From CAZSAT01 sp964604675 (GTDB lineage Bacteria > Myxococcota_A > UBA796 > CAJQPC01): 64,000 bases of DNA. Position numbers and translations under genes: made by a program. This document shows, in pieces, positions 52,918 through 61,354 of the stretch; position 1 is the first letter of the stretch, and each line of letters begins with the position of its first letter. The notes beneath the pieces are model-generated. The model searched no databases, was not told the DNA's origin, and was given only the letters and a program-made list of their open reading frames with translations. Location of the stretch: the NCBI GenBank assembly GCA_964604675.1, contig CAZSAT010000002.1, forward strand, positions 83,643-147,642, written 5' to 3'.

Positions 52918-55220
52918 TGCCCCTCGCGGAAGCCGACGTGGCGCCGGGCATCGGCGAGGTCGTGGAGCGCTGGCGCGTGGAGACGCTCCTGGGTGAAGGC
53001 GGCACGGCACGGGTCTGGCGGGTGCGGCACGTGGACCTGGGCACCGTGGCGGCTCTGAAGGTGCTCGCGGTGGATCACCCGACCCTCCGGGACCGGCTGG
53101 CCCGGGAGGGCCGCCTGCAGGCGAGCTTGAAGCACCCCGCGGTGGTCGCGGTGCGCGACGTGCTCGAGGTCGACGGGCGCCCGGCGCTGTTGATGGACTT
53201 CGTCGCGGGGCGTTCCCTGGAAGCGCTGTGGTCGCACGACCTCGACCCCCAGCGGGCCCTCGCGCTGCTCCGCCAGGTGGCGGAAGGGCTGGCCCACGCT
53301 CACGAGCGCGGGGTGGTGCACCGGGACCTGACGCCGGCCAACGTGCTGGTCGAGGGGGAGCAGGCGCGGGTGCTGGACTTCGGCATCGCCCGCTGCCTGG
53401 ACGACGGCGACGCGCGGGTCACCCGGGCGGGGCTCGCGCTCGGCACGCCTCGGTGGATGGCCCCGGAGCAGCTGCGCTCGGCGCGCGACGTCGACGCGCG
53501 TGCCGACGTGTTCGCGCTCGGCCTGCTCATGTACCGGGCGCTCGCCGGGCGGCCCGCGCTGCCCGCCGAAGACCCGTTCGCGACCCTGGCCGCGGGGCTC
53601 GAGCCTCCACCGGGACCGCCCGAGCTCGTGACGCTGGTGCAGGCCTGCCTCGCCCTGGACCGCGTCGACCGCCCGGCCGATGCGGGTGAGGTCCTCGCGC
53701 GCTGGCCAGGGTCACCAGGTGCCGCCACCCCCGCTGGACGCGACTCGGCCACGGGTCCGGCGCTGCGCGTCGAGGCGTCGCACGCCGCGCGGACCAAGGC
53801 CCTGGTGGTGGACCAGGCTGGCGCCGGCCACGTGGTCGACCTGGTGGTGGAGCTGCGCGCTGGATCCGGGCAGATCGAAGCGGTGGGCGACGTGGCTCGA
53901 GACGCCCAGGTGGCGGCTCAGCTGGCCATCGCGGCGGCCCTCGGGCCGGCGGCCGCCGCGTGGGATGCGCGCTGGTCGGTGGGCGCGGGCCCTCGGCTGC
54001 ACGGCACCTCGTTGGGCCTGGCGGTCGCGGTGGCCGCGGTCGCAGCGTCCCGTCGCCGGCAGGTGCCCGAGCAGGTGGCGTTCACCGGCGGTGTCGAGCT
54101 CGACGGGCGGATCACGTCGGTGGCGGGCCTGCCCGCGAAGCGCCGGGCGGCCGGCGAGCTGGACGTCTGGGACCCCGAGCGGTCGCCGCAGCTCGCCGAG
54201 GTGTTGTCCGCGTTGGACCTGGCACCGCCGCGTCGCCGCCTGCGGTGGGCGGCACTGGCCGTTCCCGTGCTCGTTGCGGGCCTCGGCGTGTTGGCATCGC
54301 TGGATCTGCCGCTCCAGCATCGGTTGCTGGCGGCCACCGCGGGCACCCTCACCCCCGACAGCACCGCGGTGTTGGGGATCGGGCCCGACGTGGAGCGGCG
54401 GTCCCTCCGCGCCGTGCACGCCGAACGCATCGATGCCCTCGTGCACGCTGGCGCCACCGCCATCGTGCTGGACCTGGCGCTCACCGCGGAGACGGAGCAC
54501 GATCACGGGATCGCGGAGGCCATGACGCGGGCGGCCCTCGCGGGCGTGCCCGTGATGGTGCCGGTGCGCATGGCCGAGGGCGTACCGATCGAGCCCGGCA
54601 GCCCAGCCGTGCGACAGGCGGCCTCCCTCGCGGTGGTGGGCTTCCGTCGCGAGGCGTGGTTCGGCTCGGTGGTGGCGGCGCCGGTGCTGCGTCGGGACGC
54701 GGCCGGCCAGCGGTGGTGGCACGCGGCGCCCCTCGCCGCAGCCGCTCACCTCCACGCCGAACCCCGCCTCGATGGCGACGAGCTGATCACCGGAGGTGCG
54801 CGCAATGCGGTCGCTGGCGAGCAGGTCCGGTTGGCGCCGGTGGAGGCGCCGGTCGTGCAGGACTACGACGCGCCCGAGAGCTGGGACGTAGCGGGCCGCG
54901 TGGTGGTCGTGGGCGTGGTCGGCGGCACCGACGACCTGCACAGCACGCCGGCCGGCGCTCGGTACGGCGCGGAGCTCCAGGCCGCCCTCGTGGAGACCCT
55001 GCTGCACGAAGCCGCCCCGCGTCCGGTCGGGGCTGGGTGGGATGCCCTGGCGGCCGGTCTCGTGGCCCTCGGCACGACGCTCCTCCGTCCCTCCAGGACC
55101 GCACTGCTGGTGCCCGCCGGTGCCCTCGCGGTGGTCGCGGCGCTGGCGTCGGGCGGCTGGGTGGCGGGCTTGGGTTCCTTGGTGGTGGCCGGCGTCGTCG
55201 GCTGGTGGGTGGGTCGATGA
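52917..55220 (+). CDS. Ser/Thr kinase fused to Lon-like protease domain and CHASE2-like sensor
   Basis: The 767-residue protein has an N-terminal Hanks-type kinase (about 15-265): glycine loop LGEGGTARVW, K48 in ALKV, H135-R-D137 in the catalytic loop (here HRDLTPAN) and D154-F-G. Residues about 285-430 resemble the Lon S16 proteolytic domain: HGTSLGLAVAVAAVAA with S365, and AGLPAKRRAAG with K408. The Ser-Lys spacing of 43 equals that of E. coli Lon S679/K722. After a membrane helix (about 440-462) comes a CHASE2-like extracytoplasmic domain (RIDALVHAGATAIVLDLAL), then C-terminal helices (705-767). It probably converts an envelope signal into phosphorylation and perhaps proteolysis. Confidence 0.82.
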   Translation: MPLAEADVAPGIGEVVERWRVETLLGEGGTARVWRVRHVDLGTVAALKVLAVDHPTLRDRLAREGRLQASLKHPAVVAVRDVLEVDGRPALLMDFVAGRSLEALWSHDLDPQRALALLRQVAEGLAHAHERGVVHRDLTPANVLVEGEQARVLDFGIARCLDDGDARVTRAGLALGTPRWMAPEQLRSARDVDARADVFALGLLMYRALAGRPALPAEDPFATLAAGLEPPPGPPELVTLVQACLALDRVDRPADAGEVLARWPGSPGAATPAGRDSATGPALRVEASHAARTKALVVDQAGAGHVVDLVVELRAGSGQIEAVGDVARDAQVAAQLAIAAALGPAAAAWDARWSVGAGPRLHGTSLGLAVAVAAVAASRRRQVPEQVAFTGGVELDGRITSVAGLPAKRRAAGELDVWDPERSPQLAEVLSALDLAPPRRRLRWAALAVPVLVAGLGVLASLDLPLQHRLLAATAGTLTPDSTAVLGIGPDVERRSLRAVHAERIDALVHAGATAIVLDLALTAETEHDHGIAEAMTRAALAGVPVMVPVRMAEGVPIEPGSPAVRQAASLAVVGFRREAWFGSVVAAPVLRRDAAGQRWWHAAPLAAAAHLHAEPRLDGDELITGGARNAVAGEQVRLAPVEAPVVQDYDAPESWDVAGRVVVVGVVGGTDDLHSTPAGARYGAELQAALVETLLHEAAPRPVGAGWDALAAGLVALGTTLLRPSRTALLVPAGALAVVAALASGGWVAGLGSLVVAGVVGWWVGR

Positions 55221-56170
55221 TCGCCCTGGTCTGGCAGCTGGCCCTCGCGGCGCCCACCGTGACCGCCATCGAGGTGCTCGACGCCCGGGGGCGCTGGGCC
55301 GAGGTCGCGGCGTCCGGCGAAGCCGTGGTGCTCCGGGAGGGCGCCGAGGTTTCGCTGACCCAGGGCCTCGAGCTGGCCGACGGCGAGGAGGTGCGCACGG
55401 CGATGGCGCGTGTGCTCATCGCCCTGGACGATGGCGAGCACCTGCACGTGGCCGAGGGGAGCCGGATCGAGCTCGGCGAGCGCTCGGCCCTGCAGTCGCT
55501 CGGCGAGCTCTACCTGCAGCTCCGCGGTCCGTTCCAGGTGCGCTACCTGGACGTCGAGGCCACCGTCGAGGGCACCCGCTTCTGGGTGGGCGGCACGCCC
55601 GACGCGGTGCGCGTGGGCGTGGAAGAAGGCGCGGTATGGGTGCGCTCGGCGGGCGAGGTGGTCCACGTGGAGGGCGGCGAGGTGGCCACGGGCTACGCCG
55701 ACGCGCCACCGACCGAGCCCGAGCGCTGGGAGTCCAAGCGCGCGGATCTCGGCGACCTCTGGCGCTTGGGCCGACCCAGGGTGGAGCTGGTCGCGCTGGC
55801 GGGCCTGGGCGCGATGGACGGAACCGCGGGCCTCGGCCGCCTGCAGGCGCGGGTACCGGTGACCGCTGCGAGCACCCTGGTGGTCGGCGGTGGGTTCGCG
55901 CGCAGCGTCGGCACGATGCAGGTGCCCTTCGACGTGATGATGGAGCTCGGCTTGCCCAGCGCCTCCTTCGGGTGGGGCCTCGCCGGTGGCTACGAAGAAG
56001 CTCGCCTGGACTGCCCCGGCGCGTACCGTGCGGTGCACCTCGGGGGTGCCGCGCAGGTCCGCGTGCGGCACGAGGTGGCGGGCTCGTGGGCGGTCCATGG
56101 GCTGGGTCGGGCAGCGCTGGTGGGCGCCCCCATCGTGTCGGTGGAAGCGGGGATCGGCTACAGCCTGTAG
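55217..56170 (+). CDS. FecR-like periplasmic protein with barrel-like C-terminus
   Basis: The 317-residue product has a signal peptide (MIALVWQLALAAPT). Residues about 20-150 match the FecR fold: GRWAEVAASGEAVVLREGAEV, LADGEEVRTAMARVLIALDDGEHLHVAEGSRIEL, and VEATVEGTRFWVGG...VGVEEGAVWVRS. The rest (about 180-317) is Gly-rich beta strands ending in EAGIGYSL, suggesting outer-membrane contact. FecR domains usually relay envelope signals to sigma factors; here a sigma-like gene follows after nine bases. It overlaps the kinase stop by four bases (ATGA). No N-terminal anti-sigma domain is present. Confidence 0.78.
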   Translation: MIALVWQLALAAPTVTAIEVLDARGRWAEVAASGEAVVLREGAEVSLTQGLELADGEEVRTAMARVLIALDDGEHLHVAEGSRIELGERSALQSLGELYLQLRGPFQVRYLDVEATVEGTRFWVGGTPDAVRVGVEEGAVWVRSAGEVVHVEGGEVATGYADAPPTEPERWESKRADLGDLWRLGRPRVELVALAGLGAMDGTAGLGRLQARVPVTAASTLVVGGGFARSVGTMQVPFDVMMELGLPSASFGWGLAGGYEEARLDCPGAYRAVHLGGAAQVRVRHEVAGSWAVHGLGRAALVGAPIVSVEAGIGYSL

Positions 56171-56179
56171 GCTGGCTGC

Positions 56180-57145
56180 GTGGACGCGTGGCCCCAACTG
56201 GTAGCGGACTTCGAGGCGCGAACGTCCACGGGCGCGTCGCTCCTGGAGGTGTTCACGCAACACGTGGGCCACATGGCGCGCTCGTACCCGGATGCGTACT
56301 TCGTGCTCGGTCGGAAGGACGACGACTCGGTGGCGGATCTGAGTCACCGCGCCTTCACGGTGTGCGCGAAGGTCGAGAAGGGCCGCTTCCCGTTCTCCGG
56401 GCGGCGCCCCTTCGCGGCCTACGTTGCCGAGGCCTTCGAGGGCCGCGCCATCCGGTACCACAGCTTCTACGCGAAGCTGTCCATCGCGCGGGAGATCCTG
56501 CGCGACGACTACGCGAAGAACCTGGTGCGCGACCCGGTGCTCCGGGCCCGTGCGGAGCTATACAAGGCCATCGGTGACGTGTTGAAGGAGGTGGCCACCG
56601 CGTCGCCCGGCGGCCGCGGCTCGCCACCTCGCTGGAGGGTGGGTGGACCCGCGCTCGTTCGACCGCCGGAGGTGGTGGAGGCCGAGCTGCGTCGAAGGGG
56701 TCTGGCCACGCTCGCAGACCAGGTGCCCTTCGCCCTGCGGCACGGTGGTCCGGCGAGCCAGGCGCAGCTCGCCCGGCTCCTGGGGCCGCTCCATCGGGTG
56801 GCCGAGCCCGACGAGCTCGGGCCCACGGCGCACGATCCGGGGGACGTGGCGCTGACGCTCAGCCTTCGAGAGGCGGTGCTGGACGGTTGGGCGGCGCTGG
56901 GCGAGGAGGACCGCGGGTTGCTGGCCGCCCTCGCGCGGGGGGCCAGCTACGACGAGCTGATCGCCACGGACCCGCGCTTCGCCCACCGGGTGGCGGTCAC
57001 CCGCGCCGTCAAGCGCATCACGAACGACTTCGTGGCGCGCGTGGAGGCGGTCACCGGCGGTAACAGCTCGACCGGGAGCCCCTTGATGGTGTTGGAGAGC
57101 ATCCTGGGCGTCTTGTCCGAGGTGGCCGACCTGGAGACCGCATGA
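56180..57145 (+). CDS. Sigma-factor-like protein
   Basis: The 321-residue protein starts at GTG. The N-terminal part resembles a diverged ECF sigma region 2: LADLSHRAFTVCAKVEKGRFPF-like sequence (about residues 52-73) with SGRRPFAAYVAEAF after it, comparable to D-L-x-Q-x-x-F and W-L-x-x-IA-x-N positions. A later helical part (about 225-290, VLDGWAALGEEDRGLLAALARGASYDELIA...AVKRITNDF) resembles region 4. The residues between are longer than in normal ECF factors. I infer an atypical sigma factor controlled through the FecR/kinase proteins. A related sigma-like organisation occurs in the protein at 2243. Evidence is pattern-based. Confidence 0.55.
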   Translation: MDAWPQLVADFEARTSTGASLLEVFTQHVGHMARSYPDAYFVLGRKDDDSVADLSHRAFTVCAKVEKGRFPFSGRRPFAAYVAEAFEGRAIRYHSFYAKLSIAREILRDDYAKNLVRDPVLRARAELYKAIGDVLKEVATASPGGRGSPPRWRVGGPALVRPPEVVEAELRRRGLATLADQVPFALRHGGPASQAQLARLLGPLHRVAEPDELGPTAHDPGDVALTLSLREAVLDGWAALGEEDRGLLAALARGASYDELIATDPRFAHRVAVTRAVKRITNDFVARVEAVTGGNSSTGSPLMVLESILGVLSEVADLETA

Positions 57146-57567
57146 GCCGCGAGCTGTACGAGGGCCTCGAGGCCGAAGGTGGCCTGCTGGGCGAGCTGGT
57201 CCGTCTCGGCCGGGTGCGGCGAGCTGCTCGGGAGCTGGCCTCCGACGAGTACGAGGAGGGGTGGTACGTCGACGAGACCGAGCCGCTGGCCGAGGCGGAG
57301 CGCCTGGCCGCGGACGACGGGGAGGGTCTGGTGGCCGCGACGTACGCCGAGGGACCCTGGCGGTTGTTGGTGACACCGAGCCCGGCCGGGCTGTTGGTCT
57401 TGCAGCAGGAGGGCCCCGCGGGCGGCACGGTCGAGGCCGAGGGCGCTTGGGCGGCGCTCGCACCTGGAGAGGGGGCCCTGCTCGCTGGGATCGACCGTCT
57501 GCCACCCGCGCTGGTGGTCATCGACCTCGACGGGCGGCGCTGGCGGCTGGCGCGGGGCCCGAGCTGA
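57142..57567 (+). CDS. Unknown small protein ending the signalling operon
   Basis: The 141-residue acidic protein overlaps the sigma-like gene by four bases (ATGA). It has a helical N-terminus (YEGLEAEGGLLGELVRLGRVRRAARELA) and a beta-rich C-terminal half (GPWRLLVTPSPAGLLVLQQEG, ALVVIDLDGRRWRLARGPS). No signal peptide or membrane helix is seen, so it is cytoplasmic. The conserved coupling suggests an anti-sigma or accessory factor for the preceding protein; this is inference only. Its stop lies seven bases from the convergent barrel gene. Confidence 0.65.
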   Translation: MSRELYEGLEAEGGLLGELVRLGRVRRAARELASDEYEEGWYVDETEPLAEAERLAADDGEGLVAATYAEGPWRLLVTPSPAGLLVLQQEGPAGGTVEAEGAWAALAPGEGALLAGIDRLPPALVVIDLDGRRWRLARGPS

Positions 57568-57573
57568 ACCTGC

Positions 57574-58710
57574 TCAGAACGGATGCCCCACGAAGGCGTA
57601 CAGGCCGAGGTGCGGCTCGGGACCGGCCGTGGTCTCCTCCACGGCCACCGCCGCGTCGAAGCGCACGATGAAGGCGTCGTTGTAGACGAGCCGTTGGCCC
57701 AGGCCTGCGGACGGGTGCAGGCCGAGGCGTGCGTCGACCTCGTCCCAGGTCCAGACGCGCACCACGTCGGCGAAAGGGACCACCATCCACTCGAAGTCCG
57801 CCGCTCCCAGCGTGAAGGTGGCGGTGGAGCGTCGGGCCTCGAAGGTGCCGTAGTAGGACACGTTCCCCCGGTAGCGTCCGACGAACTGGCCGCGGAGCTG
57901 CTGGGCGCCGCCGAGCTCGAGCACCTGGGTCCCGCCCATCACGTGTTGGTGGAAGAAGGGCGTCTCGCCACCCTGCACGTCGAGCCCGTTTCGAGCGGCC
58001 AGGACCCAGCGCCCGCGCTCGATCCACCGGCGGTCGGTCAGGTTCGCCCCCCAGGTCGCGTAGTCGGAGCCCAGAGCCGGGTGCGCCCCTCGCACCGAGG
58101 CCTCGGAGAAGTGCCCGGTCCGGGTGTTGGGCTCGGTGTCCCGGGTGTCGTGCAGCACGCCCAGCTGGAGCTGCGACAGGCGCCCGCCGGCCACGCCCAG
58201 AGGGCGCTGCGACGCGAGCAGCGTGCCGTCGTACACCGTGATGTCCGCCGCACGGAGCAGGTAGCGAGCGAAGAGCTCGACGGGTCCGACCGGCGCACGC
58301 AGGCCGAGGGTCGCCCACAGGCTGTCCTGTCCGACCGTGTAGTAGCCGTCGGGGGTGTCGGCCTCGGGCAGGCGCGGGGTGTTGTTGCCCAGCCCGAAGT
58401 AGAAGGCGTCGTCCCAGTCCTCGTAGCCGAGCATGCCGTCGACGCGGAAGCGGCTGCCCGCCACCCCCGGGAGGTCGAAGAGGACCTTGTGGTACGCGTA
58501 GCCCGCCGTGGTGGCGTAGTACTGCACGGCGAGCTGGGCTCGGAAGGGCAGCTCGCCGGCGCCGTCCGGGCCGTAGCAGGTGCCCGCGACGTACGCGCCG
58601 TAGCCCACACCCTTGTCGCTGGTGAAGTTGACGAGCGGGAGGCCGGCCGGGTCGCAGCCCGTGCGGACGGTGTCGGCCGCGAGGGCGGCCTGCAGCAGGA
58701 GGGACAGCAT
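57574..58710 (-). CDS. Omp85/D15-like outer-membrane barrel protein
   Basis: The 378-residue protein has a signal peptide (MLSLLLQAALAA) and no POTRA domains, only a barrel. Motifs of the bacterial surface antigen (D15/BamA/TamA) family include DTRDTEPNTRTGHFSEASVRGAH, FHQHVMGGTQVLELGGAQQLRGQFVGRYRGN and the final strand EPHLGLYAFVGHPF with terminal Phe. POTRA-less Omp85 proteins may export lipids or proteins or act as transporters. It is the last gene of a minus-strand operon whose other members look like sulfonate-sugar catabolism genes, so it could serve uptake of the substrate (inference). Confidence 0.8.
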   Translation of the reverse strand: MLSLLLQAALAADTVRTGCDPAGLPLVNFTSDKGVGYGAYVAGTCYGPDGAGELPFRAQLAVQYYATTAGYAYHKVLFDLPGVAGSRFRVDGMLGYEDWDDAFYFGLGNNTPRLPEADTPDGYYTVGQDSLWATLGLRAPVGPVELFARYLLRAADITVYDGTLLASQRPLGVAGGRLSQLQLGVLHDTRDTEPNTRTGHFSEASVRGAHPALGSDYATWGANLTDRRWIERGRWVLAARNGLDVQGGETPFFHQHVMGGTQVLELGGAQQLRGQFVGRYRGNVSYYGTFEARRSTATFTLGAADFEWMVVPFADVVRVWTWDEVDARLGLHPSAGLGQRLVYNDAFIVRFDAAVAVEETTAGPEPHLGLYAFVGHPF

Positions 58711-58716
58711 CGACCG

Positions 58717-59298
58717 TCAGGAGCCGAAGCTCAGCCCGCTCTCGATCAACACGAGGTAGAAGCCCATCTTGGGCGCGCGGAGCAGAGTGGCGAGGAGCAC
58801 GCCTCGGGTGCGCACCCCCAGGGCTCCGGCGCTCCAGGTGCCGAGGGCGAAGGGCAGCGGCAGCAAGGCGATGGCGGCCACCCCCCACACGCCGTGTTCG
58901 CGCAGCAGGTCGAGCTTGCCCGGGAAGCGCTGGTCCATGAGCACCTGCAGGGTGCGGGGCATACCGATGAGGCGGCCGAGGCCGAAGCCCACCCAGCCGG
59001 CCAGGATGCTGGCGGCGATCGTGGCGGCGGCCACCTGGAGCATGGGGATGCCGCCCTTCACCGCCAGGAGCATCAGCGGGACGGCGGAGAGCGGCGTGGG
59101 CACGGAGTCGATGACCAGGGTGGCCGCCCCGAGCCCCAACACACCGAAGCTCGCGACGAGCTCTTGCGACAACGAGGTGAGCGGCTCGTTGAGGAAGTAG
59201 GCGAGCGCGGCGGCCGTGCCGAAGGCCGTGACCCCGCCCGCGGCCAGCTTCAGCGCCAGTCCTCGAACGTCGATGTGGGTGGCGGCGAGGGGCTTCAT
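58717..59298 (-). CDS. VTT/DedA-like membrane protein
   Basis: The 193-residue protein has about five membrane segments. Features of the VTT (SNARE-associated/DedA) domain are the re-entrant stretch VIDSVPTPLSAVPLMLLAVKGG, AGWVGFGLGRLIG and the later LLPLPFALGTWSAGALGVRTRG followed by LLRAPKMGFYLVLI. DedA proteins are linked to lipid flipping or proton-dependent transport. The ATG at 59298 is chosen for fit to the first helix; the upstream frame is a shadow. Six bases separate it from the barrel gene and 17 from the monooxygenase. Confidence 0.72.
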   Translation of the reverse strand: MKPLAATHIDVRGLALKLAAGGVTAFGTAAALAYFLNEPLTSLSQELVASFGVLGLGAATLVIDSVPTPLSAVPLMLLAVKGGIPMLQVAAATIAASILAGWVGFGLGRLIGMPRTLQVLMDQRFPGKLDLLREHGVWGVAAIALLPLPFALGTWSAGALGVRTRGVLLATLLRAPKMGFYLVLIESGLSFGS

Positions 59299-59315
59299 GG
59301 CGAGCGCGTCCAGGA

Positions 59316-60377
59316 TCAGACGGCCAGCGGGCCGTGCTCGAGACGCGGCAGCACGTAACGGCCGACCAGCTCGCAGGCGTCGGCGTGGGGGTACCCCGAG
59401 AGGATGAAGGCATCGATGCCGAGGTCCATGTAGGCCCGCAGCTTGGCCACGACCTGGTCGGGGTCGCCGACGATGGCCGCCCCGCACCCCGACCGCGCAC
59501 GGCCGATGCCGGTCCAGAGGTTGTCCTCCACGTAGCCGTCGTTGTCCGATGCGTGGCGGAGCTCGGCCTGGGCCAGGACCCCAGCGCTCTTCGCGTCGAG
59601 GGACTTGTTGCGGATGGCCGTGCCCGTCGTGGCGTCGAGCTTGGACATCAGGTCCCGGGCGGCGTCGCGAGCGGCGCCCTCGGTCTCCCGCACGATGACG
59701 TGCACGCGGTAGCCGAAGCGCAGGGTGCGCTGGTAGCCGGCCGCGCGTTGGCGCATGTCGTCGAGGATGGCCTGCACCTTGGGCAGGGTGTCGGGCCACA
59801 TCAGGAAGACGTCGGCCTCGGCGGCGGAGCAGTCCCGCGCCGCCGGCGAGAACCCGCCGATGTAGAAGGGCGGGCAGCGACCGGAGACCGTGCGAGCGTT
59901 GGGGGCGGCGAGTTCGAGCTGGTACGCCTCACCCTGGTGGTCCAGGTCCTGCCCGTCGAGCAGGGTGCGGAGGATCTGCATCACCTCGCGGCATCGCTGC
60001 CAGCGGAAGGCCCCGTCGACCGGTGAGCCCGCGAGGTCGGATCCGATGATGTTGATCGTCAGGCGGCCGCCGAGCATCTGGTCGAGGGTCGCGAGCTGAC
60101 GCGCGAGCTGGGGCGGGTGCATCTCGCCGCAGCGCACGGCGACCAGCAAGCGCATGCGCTCGGTGGCGGCGGCCACCCCGCCGGCGAAGGTGAAGCTGTC
60201 GATCCCGAGCTGGAAGCCGCTCGGCAGCAGGATGTTGTCGAAGCCTGCGCGCTCGGCGCGGAGCAGGATGTCGCGGCAGTGGGCGAAGGACGAGCGCAGC
60301 GCGGGCTCCGGCACGCCCAGGTAGCGGTAGTCGTCGTCGCAGAGCGGGCAGAACCAGCTGATCTCGGGGCGCGTCAT
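59316..60377 (-). CDS. LLM-class flavin-dependent alkanesulfonate-type monooxygenase (SmoC/SsuD-like)
   Basis: The 353-residue TIM-barrel enzyme matches the bacterial luciferase-like SsuD/SmoC group: AERAGFDNILLPSGF, AAATERMRLLVAVRCGEMHPPQLARQLATLDQMLGGRLTINIIGS, a FRWQRCREVMQILRTLLDG stretch, and PPFYIGGFSPAA. The group cleaves C-S bonds of sulfonates using FMNH2 and O2, releasing sulfite. Next to a GH31 sulfoquinovosidase-like gene and an aldo/keto reductase it fits the sulfoquinovose monooxygenase of the sulfo-SMO pathway. The flavin reductase partner is not in the window. ATG at 60377 overlaps the reductase stop by four bases. Confidence 0.85.
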   Translation of the reverse strand: MTRPEISWFCPLCDDDYRYLGVPEPALRSSFAHCRDILLRAERAGFDNILLPSGFQLGIDSFTFAGGVAAATERMRLLVAVRCGEMHPPQLARQLATLDQMLGGRLTINIIGSDLAGSPVDGAFRWQRCREVMQILRTLLDGQDLDHQGEAYQLELAAPNARTVSGRCPPFYIGGFSPAARDCSAAEADVFLMWPDTLPKVQAILDDMRQRAAGYQRTLRFGYRVHVIVRETEGAARDAARDLMSKLDATTGTAIRNKSLDAKSAGVLAQAELRHASDNDGYVEDNLWTGIGRARSGCGAAIVGDPDQVVAKLRAYMDLGIDAFILSGYPHADACELVGRYVLPRLEHGPLAV

Positions 60378-61270
60378 GGGAGCGGCTCCCCCTGGGCAGC
60401 GATGAGGATCGCGTTCCACTGGGTGCGGCTCAGGCGGACGTCGAGCGCAGCCACGCCCTCCCGGATGCGCTCGATCCGCTGGGTGCCCAGGATCGGGATG
60501 ACGCCGCTCGGGTGGAGCATGGTCCAGGCGATCGCCACGCTGCCGCGGGTGGCGCCCTGTTCGGACGCGATCCGGTCGAGCAGGCCGAGCAGCTCGCGCA
60601 GGCGGGGATCCTCGGCGGCGTCCGGCGCCAGGCCCAGGCGGCCGCCGGCCATCGGGCTCCACGCCAGCGGCGTGATGCGCAGCTCGAGGCACTGGTCGAG
60701 GGTGCCGTCCCGCAGGGGCTCGTGGCGCCAACAGCTGAGCTCGGGCTGCTGGGTGGCGAGTGGGAAGGGCAACCAGGCCTGCAGCGCGCGGACCTGGCTC
60801 GGTGTGTGGTTGGACACGCCGACCTCACGGATCTTGCCGGCCTCGCGGAGCTTGCCGAGGGTCTCGGCGATCCGCTCCGGATGACCGAGGAAGTCCGGCC
60901 GGTGGATCTGGTAGAGGTCGATGGTGTCGATCTGCAGGCGGCGGAGGCTGGCCTCGCAGGTGGTGCGCAGGTGTTCGGGGCTCGAGTCGTACGGCACGCC
61001 GGGCACGATCCCGCCCTTGGTCGCGATCGTCATCCGGTCGCGCAGGTGGGGAGCCTCCGCGAGCATGCGTCCGAACAGGGCCTCCGCCTGGCCGTCGCCG
61101 TAGATGTCGGCGTGGTCGAAGAGATCGATGCCCAGCTCCATCGCAGCGTCCACCTTGGCGCGGGCCGTGGCGACGTCGGTGCCGGCGAAGCGCCAGCAGC
61201 CGTAGGCGATGGGAAAGACCTCGAGGGCGCTCTGGCCGAGGCGCCGCGCGCTCCGTTCAGGTGCGAGCAT
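60374..61270 (-). CDS. Aldo/keto reductase (YdhF-like; possible SmoB role)
   Basis: The 298-residue barrel enzyme has the AKR tetrad D52, Y57 (FDHADIYGDG), K85 (IATKGG) and H123 (YQIHRPD), and a late cofactor segment GVIPILGTQRIERIREG. It would reduce an aldehyde or ketone with NAD(P)H. In the sulfo-SMO pathway an aldo/keto reductase (SmoB) reduces 6-dehydro-D-glucose, the monooxygenase product, to glucose; gene order here supports that role, but the sequence alone shows only the family. It is the first gene of the minus-strand operon and diverges from the GH31 gene. Confidence 0.88.
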   Translation of the reverse strand: MLAPERSARRLGQSALEVFPIAYGCWRFAGTDVATARAKVDAAMELGIDLFDHADIYGDGQAEALFGRMLAEAPHLRDRMTIATKGGIVPGVPYDSSPEHLRTTCEASLRRLQIDTIDLYQIHRPDFLGHPERIAETLGKLREAGKIREVGVSNHTPSQVRALQAWLPFPLATQQPELSCWRHEPLRDGTLDQCLELRITPLAWSPMAGGRLGLAPDAAEDPRLRELLGLLDRIASEQGATRGSVAIAWTMLHPSGVIPILGTQRIERIREGVAALDVRLSRTQWNAILIAAQGEPLP

Positions 61271-61354
61271 GGGGGAGCTCCTTGGTGCGCGGCGGTCTTA
61301 GCCCGTGTCCGGTGGGGCTGGCCTCTTTTTTCGAACAAGTGTTATCAGAACGCA
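61271..61354. promoter_or_regulatory. Divergent promoter region of the sulfosugar-like locus
   Basis: These 84 bases separate the reductase and GH31 starts. GGAGCTC next to the reductase ATG provides its ribosome site. On the plus side a T6 run, the palindrome TTCGAA and TTATCA (61342-61347) lie within 30 bases of the GH31 ATG, which lacks a clear ribosome site, so a leaderless or nearly leaderless transcript is possible. No regulator gene is adjacent. Confidence 0.35.
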
